Shown: piece by piece, positions 23,853 to 32,727 of the stretch
Position numbering within the stretch: position 1 is the stretch's first letter
Layout: each line of letters begins with the position of its first letter
The notes under the pieces: model-generated
Database searches by the model: none
Seen by the model: the letters and a program-made list of their open reading frames with translations, nothing else
What the model was told of the DNA's origin: nothing
Program-made: the position numbers and the translations under genes
Assembly (NCBI RefSeq): GCF_003668875.1
Contig: NZ_RAWM01000053.1
Coordinates: 1 to 53,133 of the forward strand
Reading direction: 5' to 3'
From: Corallococcus interemptor
Lineage (GTDB): Bacteria > Myxococcota > Myxococcia > Myxococcales > Myxococcaceae
DNA length: 53,133 nucleotides

Positions 23853-24836
23853 ATGGGCCGCTACATCCTCCGGCGACTGGGCTTCTACCTCATCGCCGCG
23901 TGGGCCTCGCTCACGCTCAACTTCGTGATTCCGCGCCTGGCGCCCGGCGACCCGGCGGCGGCCATGTTCGCGCGCTTCGAGGGCAAGGTGGCGCCGGAGG
24001 CCATGGGCGCGCTCAAGGCCGCCTTCGGCTTCACGGACGCGCCGCTGTATGCCCAGTATCTCACCTACCTGAAGCACCTGGTGCAGGGCGACCTGGGCAT
24101 GTCCTACGCCTACTTCCCCGCGCGCGTGTCGGAAGTCATTGGCACGGGCCTGATGTGGACGGTGGGGCTGGCGGGCGTGGCGGTCATCATCAGCTTCGTC
24201 GCCGGGTCGTTCCTGGGCGTGCTGGCCGCTTGGAACCGGGGCGGGTGGCTGGACTCGGGGCTGGCTCCGGCGCTCGCGTTCCTGGGGGCCTTCCCTTACT
24301 TCTGGCTGGCCATGCTGGCGCTGTACCTCTTCGGCTTCGTGCTGGGGTGGTTCCCGCTGCGCCACGCGTACGGGCACGACATGGAGCCCGGGCTGTCGTT
24401 CGCGTTCGCCGCGGACGTCGCTCGCCACGCGGTGCTGCCCGCGTCCTCCATCGTGGTGGCCACGCTGGGCGGGTGGATGCTGGGCATGCGCAACACGATG
24501 GTGGCCACGCTGGGCACCGACTCCATCCGCCTGGCGCACGCGCGCGGCCTGCCGCCCCGGCAGGTGATGCTGCGCTACGCGGCACGCAACGCGCTGCTGC
24601 CCAACGTCACCAGCTTCGGCATGGCGGTGGGCTTCGTGCTGTCCGGTTCGCTGCTCACGGAGATCGTCTTCTCCTATCCGGGCACGGGCTACCTGCTCAT
24701 CCTCGCCGTGCGCAACCAGGACTACCCGCTGATGCAGGGCCTGTTCCTGGTCATCACCCTGGCGGTGCTCGCGGCGAACTTCGCCGTGGACCTCCTCTGC
24801 CTCTGGCTGGACCCGAGGACCCGCGCCCATGCGTGA
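23853..24836 (+). CDS. ABC transporter permease, DppB/OppB type
   Basis: A 327-residue inner-membrane permease. The N-terminus MGRYILRRLGFYLIAAWASLTLNFVIPRLAPGDP (here split) is the standard DppB opening. About six transmembrane helices follow, and the cytoplasmic coupling segment for the ATPase reads HARGLPPRQVMLRYAARNALLP near 228-249. It begins 2 nt after the binding-protein gene and overlaps the following permease-ATPase gene by 8 nt, so stoichiometric synthesis is likely. It pairs with the DppC-like half of the fused protein. Confidence 0.9.
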   Translation: MGRYILRRLGFYLIAAWASLTLNFVIPRLAPGDPAAAMFARFEGKVAPEAMGALKAAFGFTDAPLYAQYLTYLKHLVQGDLGMSYAYFPARVSEVIGTGLMWTVGLAGVAVIISFVAGSFLGVLAAWNRGGWLDSGLAPALAFLGAFPYFWLAMLALYLFGFVLGWFPLRHAYGHDMEPGLSFAFAADVARHAVLPASSIVVATLGGWMLGMRNTMVATLGTDSIRLAHARGLPPRQVMLRYAARNALLPNVTSFGMAVGFVLSGSLLTEIVFSYPGTGYLLILAVRNQDYPLMQGLFLVITLAVLAANFAVDLLCLWLDPRTRAHA

Positions 24837-26595
24837 CTTCCTGCGAAGGCTCTCCCGCCACCGGAAGGCGGCGGTGGGCGGCAGCCTGCTCTTGTTCTTC
24901 CTCCTGCTGGCGGTGGTGGGGCCCTTCTTCGTGATGGACCCCATGGAGCTCGTCGGCCGGCCGCACCAGCCGCCCAACGCGGCGCACTGGTTCGGCACCA
25001 CGGGCCAGGGACAGGACGTGCTCGCGCAGACGGTGGTGGGCTCGCGTCAGACGCTGGCGGTGGGCTTCGCGGTGGGCGCGCTCGTGACGCTGATTGGCGC
25101 GCTGGTGGGCATCACCGCGGGCTACCTGGGCCGCCGCGTGGATGACGTGCTTTCGCTCACCACCAACGTGTTCCTGGTGATTCCCGGCATGCCGCTGGCC
25201 ATCGTGCTGGGCGCGTACCTGCCGTCCGGACCGCTGCGCATGGTGGCGGTGCTCACCGTCGCGGGCTGGGCCTGGAACGCGCGCGTGTTCCGCGCGGAGT
25301 CGCTGGCCCTGCGCGGGCGCGACTTCGTGTCCGCGGCGGTGGTGACGGGGGAGAGCCATTCGCGCATCGTGTCGCGCGAGCTGCTGCCCAACATGGCGGC
25401 GCTGGTGGGCTCGTCGTTCATTGGAAACACGCTCTATGCCGTGGGCGCGCAGGTGGGCCTGGAGTTCCTGGGCCTGGGCGACGTGAGCGTGGTGACGTGG
25501 GGCACCAACCTCTACTGGGCCGGCAACGACGCGGCGCTGCTCACGCGCTCCTGGTGGATCTTCGTCCCCACGGGTCTGTGCATCGCGCTGGTGGGCTTCG
25601 CGCTCACGCTGCTCAGCTCCGCCATCGACGAGCTGGCCAACCCCGCGCTGCGCGTGCACAAGCCGGCGGCGCTGCCCGCGAGCACCGCGCCTCGCGCGCA
25701 GCTGGAGAAGCCGGTGCCGGGCGTGCTCCTGCGCGTGCAGGACCTGTGCATCGACTACGCGACGGAGAAGGGTGCCCACCGCGTGGTGGACGCGGTGTCC
25801 TTCGACGTGGCGCCCGGCGAGGTGTTCGGCCTCGCGGGTGAGTCCGGCAGCGGCAAGTCCACCATCGGCTCCGCGCTGCTGGGCCTGCTGCCTGCCTCCG
25901 CGCGCGTGTCGCAGGGGCGCATCCTCTTCAACGGCATGGACGTCGCCGCGCTGGAGGGCCCGGCCCTGCGCGCGTTCCGCTGGCGTCAGGTGTCCATGGT
26001 GTTCCAGAGCGCCATGAGCGCGCTCAACCCGGTGCTCACGCTGGGCGAGCAGTTCCACGACACGCTCGCGGCGCACGGCCGCGTGTCTCGCGCCGCGTCC
26101 TATGCCCGCGCGCGGGAGCTGCTGGGCATGGTGGGCCTGTCTCCGGACCTGGTGACGGCGTGGCCGCACCAGCTCTCCGGCGGCATGCGGCAGCGCGTGG
26201 GCATCGCGCTGGCGCTGGCCCTGGAGCCCCGGCTGGTCATCATGGACGAGCCCACCACGGCGCTGGACGTCGTGGTCCAGAAGGAACTGCTCCAGCGCAT
26301 GGTGGAGCTCCAGCAGCGGCTGGGCTTCGCCATGCTCTTCATCACGCATGACCTGCCGTTGCTGCTCGCGCTGTCGGACCGCGTGGGCGTGCTCCAGGGC
26401 GGCAAGCTGGTGGAGGTGGACACGTCCGCCAACCTGCGCGCCGGCGCCCGCCACCCGTACACGCAGCTGCTCCTGTCCTCGTTCCCGCACCTGTCCGCGA
26501 AGGACGCCGCGCCGCCTCCGGTGCAACAGGCGCCGGAGCTGTCCGTGTCGCGGCCGTCCACGCGCGTCGCCGCCATCCCCGGAGGTCACCGATGA
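24829..26595 (+). CDS. fused ABC permease (DppC-like) and ATPase (DppD-like)
   Basis: A 588-residue fusion. Residues 1-285 are a DppC/OppC permease with the opening RRLSRHRKAAVGGSLLLFFLLL, the ligand-domain phrase HWFGTTGQGQDVLAQ, and the coupling loop RGRDFVSAAVVTGESHSRIV. A short Ala/Pro linker (about 285-300) joins an ABC ATPase with Walker A GESGSGKS near 340, signature LSGGMRQRVG near 449 and Walker B LVIMDEPT near 468. In most bacteria these are separate genes. There is no frameshift or missing motif, so both halves should work. It overlaps the next ATPase gene by 4 nt (ATGA). Confidence 0.9.
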   Translation: MRDFLRRLSRHRKAAVGGSLLLFFLLLAVVGPFFVMDPMELVGRPHQPPNAAHWFGTTGQGQDVLAQTVVGSRQTLAVGFAVGALVTLIGALVGITAGYLGRRVDDVLSLTTNVFLVIPGMPLAIVLGAYLPSGPLRMVAVLTVAGWAWNARVFRAESLALRGRDFVSAAVVTGESHSRIVSRELLPNMAALVGSSFIGNTLYAVGAQVGLEFLGLGDVSVVTWGTNLYWAGNDAALLTRSWWIFVPTGLCIALVGFALTLLSSAIDELANPALRVHKPAALPASTAPRAQLEKPVPGVLLRVQDLCIDYATEKGAHRVVDAVSFDVAPGEVFGLAGESGSGKSTIGSALLGLLPASARVSQGRILFNGMDVAALEGPALRAFRWRQVSMVFQSAMSALNPVLTLGEQFHDTLAAHGRVSRAASYARARELLGMVGLSPDLVTAWPHQLSGGMRQRVGIALALALEPRLVIMDEPTTALDVVVQKELLQRMVELQQRLGFAMLFITHDLPLLLALSDRVGVLQGGKLVEVDTSANLRAGARHPYTQLLLSSFPHLSAKDAAPPPVQQAPELSVSRPSTRVAAIPGGHR

Positions 26596-27587
26596 GCGCG
26601 CCCCTCCTGGAGGCCGAAGGGCTCACCCGCAGCTACCTGGCGGGCGGCTTCTTCTCCCGCGAGCGCAAGCCCATCCTCAAGGGCGTGTCCTTCTCCCTCC
26701 AGCCGGGGGAGATCGTCGCGCTGGTGGGCGAGTCCGGCAGCGGCAAGTCCACGCTGGCGCGCCTGCTGGCCCGGCTGGACATGCCGGACTCCGGCCGGCT
26801 GCGGCTCGCCGGGCGCGACGTGCTGGCGGACGGTGGCGCGCAGGCGTCGCTGGACTACCGCGGCCGCGTGCAGATGGTGTTCCAGGATCCGTTCGCATCC
26901 CTCAACCCCGTGCACACGGTGGCGTACCACCTGGAGCGGCCGCTGGTGCGGCATGGACGCGTGCCGAAGTCCGGCCTGCGCACGCGGGTGCTGTCGCTCT
27001 TGGAGTCCGTGGGCCTGACTCCGGCGGAGGCCTTCGCGAAGCGCTACCCGCATGAGCTGTCCGGTGGCCAGCGCCAGCGCGTGGCGGTAGCGCGCGCCCT
27101 GGCGGTGGAGCCGCAGGTCATCATCGCGGACGAGCCCACGTCCATGCTGGACGTGTCCACGCGCAAGGGCGTGCTGCAGCTGCTTCGCGGCCTCACGCAG
27201 GAGCGCGGCATCGGCATCCTGTTCATCACCCACGACCTGGCGAGCGCGCGCCACCTGGCCGACCGCATCCTCGTGCTCTACGCGGGCACGGTGGTGGAGG
27301 CGGGCAGGGCGGATGAAGTGCTGCGCCAGCCGCGCCACCCGTACACGAAGCTGCTCTTGTCCGCGGTGCCGGACGGAGACGACTTCCTCCAGGCCGCGCT
27401 GCCGGTGCGTCCGACGACGCAGGCGCCGCCGCTCGTGGGCTGTCCCTTCGCCCCGCGCTGCCCGGTGTCCGAGCCGCGCTGCTCCACCCTCACTCCTCCC
27501 GACGTCCTCCCGGCCGCGAATCACCTCGTCCGCTGCCACCTTGAAGTTCCGAAAGGAGTTACCGCCGATGCGTCAGTTTCCTCCTGA
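26592..27587 (+). CDS. ABC transporter ATPase, DppF/OppF type
   Basis: A 331-residue ATPase. Walker A GESGSGKS near 50, signature LSGGQRQRVAVARALAVEP near 156, Walker B VIIADEPTSMLD near 179, switch His in FITHDLAS. The C-terminal Cys-rich oligopeptide-transporter extension is present (CPFAPRCPVSEPRC). It would form the ATPase heterodimer with the DppD half of the upstream fusion. Its last 20 nt contain the ribosome-binding site and start of the GH1 gene. Confidence 0.9.
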   Translation: MSAPLLEAEGLTRSYLAGGFFSRERKPILKGVSFSLQPGEIVALVGESGSGKSTLARLLARLDMPDSGRLRLAGRDVLADGGAQASLDYRGRVQMVFQDPFASLNPVHTVAYHLERPLVRHGRVPKSGLRTRVLSLLESVGLTPAEAFAKRYPHELSGGQRQRVAVARALAVEPQVIIADEPTSMLDVSTRKGVLQLLRGLTQERGIGILFITHDLASARHLADRILVLYAGTVVEAGRADEVLRQPRHPYTKLLLSAVPDGDDFLQAALPVRPTTQAPPLVGCPFAPRCPVSEPRCSTLTPPDVLPAANHLVRCHLEVPKGVTADASVSS

Positions 27588-28938
27588 CTTCCTCTGGGGC
27601 GTGGCCACCTCCGCGTATCAGATTGAAGGGGCCACCCGCGCGGACGGCCGTGGCGAGTCCATCTGGGACCGCTTCGCCGCCACCCCGGGGAAGATCCAAG
27701 ACAAGTCCGACGGCTCGGTGGCCTGTGAGCACTACCGCCGCTGGCCGGAGGACATCGAGCTGATGCGCTGGATGGGGCTGAAGTCCTACCGCTTCTCCAT
27801 CGCGTGGCCGCGCATCCTCCCGGACGGCCGGGGCCGGGTGAACGCCCCGGGCGTGGACTTCTACTCGCGCCTGGTCGACTCGCTGCTGGGCGCGGGCATC
27901 GAGCCCTTCGTCACGCTCTACCACTGGGACCTGCCGCAGGTGCTGGAGGACCAGGGCGGCTGGCCCGCGCGCGCCACCGGTGGCGCCTTCGTGGAGTACG
28001 CGGACGTCATCAGCCGCGCCCTGGGTGACCGCGTGAAGCGGTGGATCACCCACAACGAGCCCTGGTGCATCAGCTACCTGGGCTACGGCAACGGCGAGCA
28101 CGCGCCGGGCCACAAGGACTGGAACAAGATGCTGGCCGCGGCGCACACGCTGATGGTGTCGCACGGCAACGCGGTGAAGGTGCTGCGCGCCAACGTGCGG
28201 GACGCGGAGGTGGGCATCACCCTCAACCTCACGCCCGGCGAGCCCGCGTCGCCCAGCCCGGAGGACGCGGACGCCACGCGCGACTTCGACGGCGGCTTCA
28301 ACCGCTGGTTCCTGGAGCCGCTCTACGGCCGGGGCTACCCGAAGGACGTGATTGAAGACCACGTGAAGGCGGGCCGCATCGCGTCCCCGCACCTGGACTT
28401 CATCCAGCCCGGCGACCTGGAGACCATCGCCACGCCCACCGACTTCCTGGGCGTGAACTTCTATTCGCGTGCCGTCCTGCGCAGCAACCGCATCCCGGAG
28501 GAGAAGAACGCGCCGCGCACCGTGTTCGTGCGCCCGGACAAGACGGACATGGACTGGGAGGTGTGCCCGGCCTCGCTCACGCGCCTGCTGGTTCATCTGG
28601 AATCGGAGTACCAGCCCGGCCCCATCTACATCACGGAGAACGGCTGCGCGTACTCCACCGCCCCCAGCGCGGACGGCCGCGTGCACGACGTGCAGCGCGT
28701 GGAGTACCTGCGCGGGCACCTGCAGGCGTGCAGTGACGCCATTGGCCAGGGCGTGAAGCTGGCCGGTTACTTCGCGTGGTCGCTGCTGGACAACTTCGAG
28801 TGGGCCTACGGGTACACCAAGCGCTTCGGCCTGGTGTGGGTGGACTACGCCACCCAGCAGCGCATCCCGAAGGACAGCGCCCATCTCTATCGCGACGTCG
28901 TGGCCCAGAACGGCCTGGACGTGGAGCAGGCCGCTTGA
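27568..28938 (+). CDS. GH1 beta-glucosidase
   Basis: A 456-residue family 1 glycoside hydrolase without a signal peptide, so cytoplasmic. The opening FPPDFLWGVATSAYQIEGA is the family signature. The acid/base Glu is in THNEPW near 165 and the nucleophile Glu in YITENG near 352. Further GH1 marks are SIAWPRILP and the closing LLDNFEWAYGYTKRFGLVWVDY. It would cleave imported gluco-oligosaccharides to glucose. Start ATG 27568 has AAAGGAG 9 nt upstream, inside the transporter ATPase gene. The next gene begins in the stop codon (TTGA). Confidence 0.95.
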   Translation: MRQFPPDFLWGVATSAYQIEGATRADGRGESIWDRFAATPGKIQDKSDGSVACEHYRRWPEDIELMRWMGLKSYRFSIAWPRILPDGRGRVNAPGVDFYSRLVDSLLGAGIEPFVTLYHWDLPQVLEDQGGWPARATGGAFVEYADVISRALGDRVKRWITHNEPWCISYLGYGNGEHAPGHKDWNKMLAAAHTLMVSHGNAVKVLRANVRDAEVGITLNLTPGEPASPSPEDADATRDFDGGFNRWFLEPLYGRGYPKDVIEDHVKAGRIASPHLDFIQPGDLETIATPTDFLGVNFYSRAVLRSNRIPEEKNAPRTVFVRPDKTDMDWEVCPASLTRLLVHLESEYQPGPIYITENGCAYSTAPSADGRVHDVQRVEYLRGHLQACSDAIGQGVKLAGYFAWSLLDNFEWAYGYTKRFGLVWVDYATQQRIPKDSAHLYRDVVAQNGLDVEQAA

Positions 28939-31900
28939 AAAGGCTCTTCCTGACGACGTGTCTGGCGCTGTGCGGCGGCACCCAGGCTTTCGCCCAGGTG
29001 TCCGGCGCGGACTCGCCCGTGCCCGAGCAGCCCACTCCGGATCGCCCTCCGTTGATCCACGAGGCCCCGGCCGTCGCGCCCTCGGACGCGAAGCGCACGA
29101 CGGTGACGCGGATCATCCACGACGAGCGCGGCTTCAAGCTCCAGGTGGACGGCAGGGACTTCCCCGTCCACGGCGTGAACTGGGGCTACACGCCCATCGG
29201 TGAGAACTACCGGTACTCGCTCTGGACGCAGCCGGAGGACTTCATCAAGCAGGTGCTGGCCAAGGAGATGGGGATGCTCCGCGACGCGGGCTTCAACGCC
29301 ATCCGCCAGTTCGACGACATCCCGCCCGTCTGGGTCGAGTACATCTACCGGAACTACGGCATCCACACGCTGCTCAACCCGCTGATGGGGCGCTATGGCC
29401 ACCCGGTGAACGGGGTCATGGTCGCCAACATCGACTACTCGAACCCCGAGCACCGCAAGGCCATCCTCGACGCGCTGGCGCAGAAGGTGGAGGTCTACCG
29501 CGACGTGCCCGGCGTCCTGATGTGGCTCCTGGGCAACGAGAACAACTACGGCCTGCACTGGACGTCGTTCGAGATCGAAGCCCTGCCGGGCCACGAGGAC
29601 GCTGCGCGCGCGGAGTCGCTGTACTCGCTCTACGGCGAGGCGGCCCGCACGGTGAAGAAGCGGGACACGAACCACCCGGTGTCCATCGCCAACGGCGACC
29701 TCCAGTACATCGACCTCATCGCCAGGCACTGCCAGGACCTGGACGTGCTGGGCACGAACGTCTACCGCGGCCCCACCGCGCGCGACCTGTTCGCGGAGGT
29801 GAAGGCCAAGCTCAACAAGCCGGTGTTCTTCAGCGAGTTCGGCGCTGACGCCTACGACGCCCGCGCGGGCCGCGAGGACCACGTGGCACAGGCGGAGTAC
29901 CTGCGCACGCAGTGGGAGCAGATCTACCTGGAGGGCTACGGCCAGGGCCTGTCCGGCACGGCCCTTGGCGGCTTCGTGTTCCAGTGGGTGGACGGCTGGT
30001 GGAAGCACGGCCAGGAGTCCAACCTCTCCATCCACGACACCACCGCGACGTGGCCCAACGGCGGCTACGCGGCCGACTTCGTCCCCGGCCAGAACAACAT
30101 GAACGAGGAGTGGTTCGGCATCGCGGCCCTGGGCCCGCCGGACTCCAACGGCATCAGCGGCATCCAGCCGCGCACGGCCTACTACGTCCTGCAGGCCGTC
30201 TTCCGCCTGGACCCGTACGCGCCCACCACGACCCCGGACGCCATCCGCGACTACTTCGCGGGCATCCGTCCGTCCGCGCTCACCAGCGGCTACACGTCGT
30301 CGGTGGCGCTGGCGCGCACGGAGGAGCTGAGCGCGGTGCGCGTGTCCAACCTGCGCCTGCTCCTGGATAGCTCGCTGTCGCGCGGGAGCATCGCGACGAC
30401 GCGGCCCAACCGGAGCGCCGCGGACCACACCGAGTCCATCTTCTTCGACCTGGCGCTGCAGCCGGCCAGCGGCGTGTACGGCCGCGCGTCGTTCAACGTC
30501 GTGGGCAACGTGGCGCAGAACCGGCTCAACAACCTGTTCTACGAAAACCGCGGCACGCCTGCCACGCCCGGCGCGGGGCAGGTCCCCGTGGGCCCCGGCA
30601 CACCGGCGCGCGAGCAGTCCCCGCTGGATCGCTTCGCGCTGTACCAGGCGGAGTTCAAGTTCGACCGCTCCGACTTCGCGCTGGAAGGCTACTACCGCAC
30701 CGGCCACTACCACTGGGGCGAGGAGGGTGACTTCTTCAACCTCTATCGCGAGGCGAACTACGGGCCGAACATCGACATCTACCACGGCAACGCGCCCTTC
30801 GGCGTGGTGTTCAGCGGCAAGAAGGCCATCGACGGGCTGAAGATCGCCATCGGGCCTGAGCTGTACTGGGGCGCCAACCCCTCCGTGGTGGCGAAGTACC
30901 GCGACAACGTGGGCCCGGTGAACGTGACGCTGGTGCACCAGGAGGACCTGGCCCAGGGCTCGTCGTCGTCCACGGCCTCCGTGGTGCGCGAGCGCATCGC
31001 GCGCAGGACGGCGCTCAACTTCCAGTACGCCACCGGCAAGCTGGTGCTGGACGTGGGCGGCCTGCTCGCCGCGCCCCAGCGCATTGGCGAGACGTTCACG
31101 TACACGCGCGCCGCTCCCGACGGCGCTCCCAGCTACCTCAACAGTGGCTACGACGTGCTCCAGGACAAGGTGCAGTTCCTGGACACGCTGGGCGCCAAGG
31201 CGCGGCTCACCTACGACATGGGGATGGTGCGCTGGCTCTTGCAGTCCTCCATCCGCGGCCTCGTCGCGGACAGCGGGCCGGAGCACGGCAACGTCATCAC
31301 CGGCTGGAGCCTGCGCGAGAGCGGCCGCGGCAACCACTACGCGGGACAGCTGGGCGCGGCGCTGCAGTTCGGCTCCATCCAGGTGTCGCCCAACGTCCTG
31401 TACCAGAAGCCCCTCATCGGGCCGAACCCCACCATCCAGGACACGTACGACCCCGGCTCCGGCATGTACTACGCGGGCGTGAAGCCGCGCAGCGTGCTGG
31501 TGGACGCGTTCAGCGTGCTGGACAACCGCGAGACGCTGGGCGGCGAGCTGCTCATCACCTTCGACCCGACGCCGGGCACCTGGTTCTGGTCGTGGGACCG
31601 CGACATGCGCGAGGACGCGCCGTTCGCCGCGGGCCTGGACATCGTCTACCGGCACCAGCCCACGTCGCGCGACGCGGGCATCGCCATCCTCGCGGACGGC
31701 AGCACCATCGCCTTCGGCAGCGCGCCGGTGGCCCGCGATGAATGGGAGACGTCCCTGCGCCTGGTGGGCAACCCCACCCAGCGCCTGCGCCTGTACGGCA
31801 CGGCCTACGTGGGCAGCCAGCAGTCCTCCGGCGAGGACAGCCGGCAGATCCACCGCTTCGGCCTGGACGGCTCCGCGCTCTACGACACGCTGCTGCTCGC

Positions 31901-32159
31901 GGCCCAGCTGCGCTTCAACGACTGGGGCCCGTACGACTACCACCGCGTCTTCAACCTCACCTACCCGGTGCAGCTGGGCGGGGACCTGTCCTACGGCCTG
32001 AAGAAGCCGGTGCTGGGCGCGGTGACCACGCGCTTCGGTCTGCGCGGGCTGGTGCGGATGCTGAACGAATACTCCGAAGGCCTCAACGAGCAGGGCATCG
32101 CCGACGGCCTGAAGGGTCGCGAGTACGAGGTGGGCGCGTATGCCATCCTTTCTCTCTGA
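28935..32159 (+). CDS. predicted glycosidase (clan GH-A fold) fused to an outer-membrane beta-barrel-like domain
   Basis: A 1074-residue protein. A TTG start overlaps the GH1 stop (TTGA); the signal MKRLFLTTCLALCGGTQAFAQ follows at once. Residues about 55-440 are a GH-A TIM barrel with VHGVNWGYTPIG, acid/base Glu202 in WLLGNENN, nucleophile Glu301 in FFSEFGADAY and a late FQWVDGWW, nearest to GH2/GH5-like enzymes. Residues about 455-1074 are alternating amphipathic strands with Tyr/Trp/Phe belts and turns, ending VGAYAILSL, like a porin with about 16-20 strands. Both halves being in one chain is unusual. Proposed: outer-membrane enzyme that cuts and admits glucan oligomers. Barrel assignment is by pattern only. 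Confidence 0.75.
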   Translation: MKRLFLTTCLALCGGTQAFAQVSGADSPVPEQPTPDRPPLIHEAPAVAPSDAKRTTVTRIIHDERGFKLQVDGRDFPVHGVNWGYTPIGENYRYSLWTQPEDFIKQVLAKEMGMLRDAGFNAIRQFDDIPPVWVEYIYRNYGIHTLLNPLMGRYGHPVNGVMVANIDYSNPEHRKAILDALAQKVEVYRDVPGVLMWLLGNENNYGLHWTSFEIEALPGHEDAARAESLYSLYGEAARTVKKRDTNHPVSIANGDLQYIDLIARHCQDLDVLGTNVYRGPTARDLFAEVKAKLNKPVFFSEFGADAYDARAGREDHVAQAEYLRTQWEQIYLEGYGQGLSGTALGGFVFQWVDGWWKHGQESNLSIHDTTATWPNGGYAADFVPGQNNMNEEWFGIAALGPPDSNGISGIQPRTAYYVLQAVFRLDPYAPTTTPDAIRDYFAGIRPSALTSGYTSSVALARTEELSAVRVSNLRLLLDSSLSRGSIATTRPNRSAADHTESIFFDLALQPASGVYGRASFNVVGNVAQNRLNNLFYENRGTPATPGAGQVPVGPGTPAREQSPLDRFALYQAEFKFDRSDFALEGYYRTGHYHWGEEGDFFNLYREANYGPNIDIYHGNAPFGVVFSGKKAIDGLKIAIGPELYWGANPSVVAKYRDNVGPVNVTLVHQEDLAQGSSSSTASVVRERIARRTALNFQYATGKLVLDVGGLLAAPQRIGETFTYTRAAPDGAPSYLNSGYDVLQDKVQFLDTLGAKARLTYDMGMVRWLLQSSIRGLVADSGPEHGNVITGWSLRESGRGNHYAGQLGAALQFGSIQVSPNVLYQKPLIGPNPTIQDTYDPGSGMYYAGVKPRSVLVDAFSVLDNRETLGGELLITFDPTPGTWFWSWDRDMREDAPFAAGLDIVYRHQPTSRDAGIAILADGSTIAFGSAPVARDEWETSLRLVGNPTQRLRLYGTAYVGSQQSSGEDSRQIHRFGLDGSALYDTLLLAAQLRFNDWGPYDYHRVFNLTYPVQLGGDLSYGLKKPVLGAVTTRFGLRGLVRMLNEYSEGLNEQGIADGLKGREYEVGAYAILSL

Positions 32160-32172
32160 GGGAACACGCATC

Positions 32173-32727
32173 ATGAGGACTGGTTTCCTGCTGGCCGCCG
32201 TGGCCGCGCTGTCCGGCTGCTACGACGACCCGACCATCATCTACGGCAAGTCCCTGGACGACATGACCTTCACGGTCACGGACCCGGCCATGGGCATCTA
32301 CCCGAACACCTCCGTGCTGGAGGATCCGGACAACCCCTTCGCGATGTCGGGGGTGGGCACGGAGACGAAGTGGCAGATCCAGTCCGGCGCGGACCCGGTG
32401 GCGGCGTACTACGCGTGGGCCACGGTGCTCGCGAACGGGCCGTACGGTGAGGCGCAGTACTACGTGGCGCTCAACCTGGCGGCCATCTACCAGCGCGGCC
32501 TGGCGGATCAGGCCAGCCTCGCCCAGACGCGCGAGATGGCGGTGAAGGCCTACCAGTCCGTGCTCGACAACTTCCCGGACGCGGTGACGTACGACGCGTC
32601 CGGCACGGTGGCCTACGAGCTGGTGACGCCCTCGTACAAGGGCGTCGTCGAGCTGGGCGGCACCGTGGCGGGCGGCTGGGTGATGGTGAAGACCTCCAGT
32701 GGTGCGGACCGGGCGGTGAGGCCATGA
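32173..32727 (+). CDS. hypothetical lipoprotein of the beta-glucan locus
   Basis: A 184-residue lipoprotein. The signal MRTGFLLAAVAALSGC puts the lipid Cys at 16. It starts 13 nt after the glycosidase-barrel gene with GAGGGAA upstream. A central stretch, AQYYVALNLAAIYQRGLADQASLAQTREMAVKAYQSVLDNFPD in pieces, looks like a pair of TPR-type helices; the C-terminus is beta-rich (GVVELGGTVAGGWVMVK). No family recognised. Its fixed place suggests an accessory of the barrel protein, possibly a periplasmic-face or surface partner. Confidence 0.65.
   Translation: MRTGFLLAAVAALSGCYDDPTIIYGKSLDDMTFTVTDPAMGIYPNTSVLEDPDNPFAMSGVGTETKWQIQSGADPVAAYYAWATVLANGPYGEAQYYVALNLAAIYQRGLADQASLAQTREMAVKAYQSVLDNFPDAVTYDASGTVAYELVTPSYKGVVELGGTVAGGWVMVKTSSGADRAVRP

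Noticed and set aside
28887-32174. 1095-codon open frame antisense to the glycosidase-barrel gene
   Set aside because: Same shadow effect; no signal, motif or ribosome-binding site.
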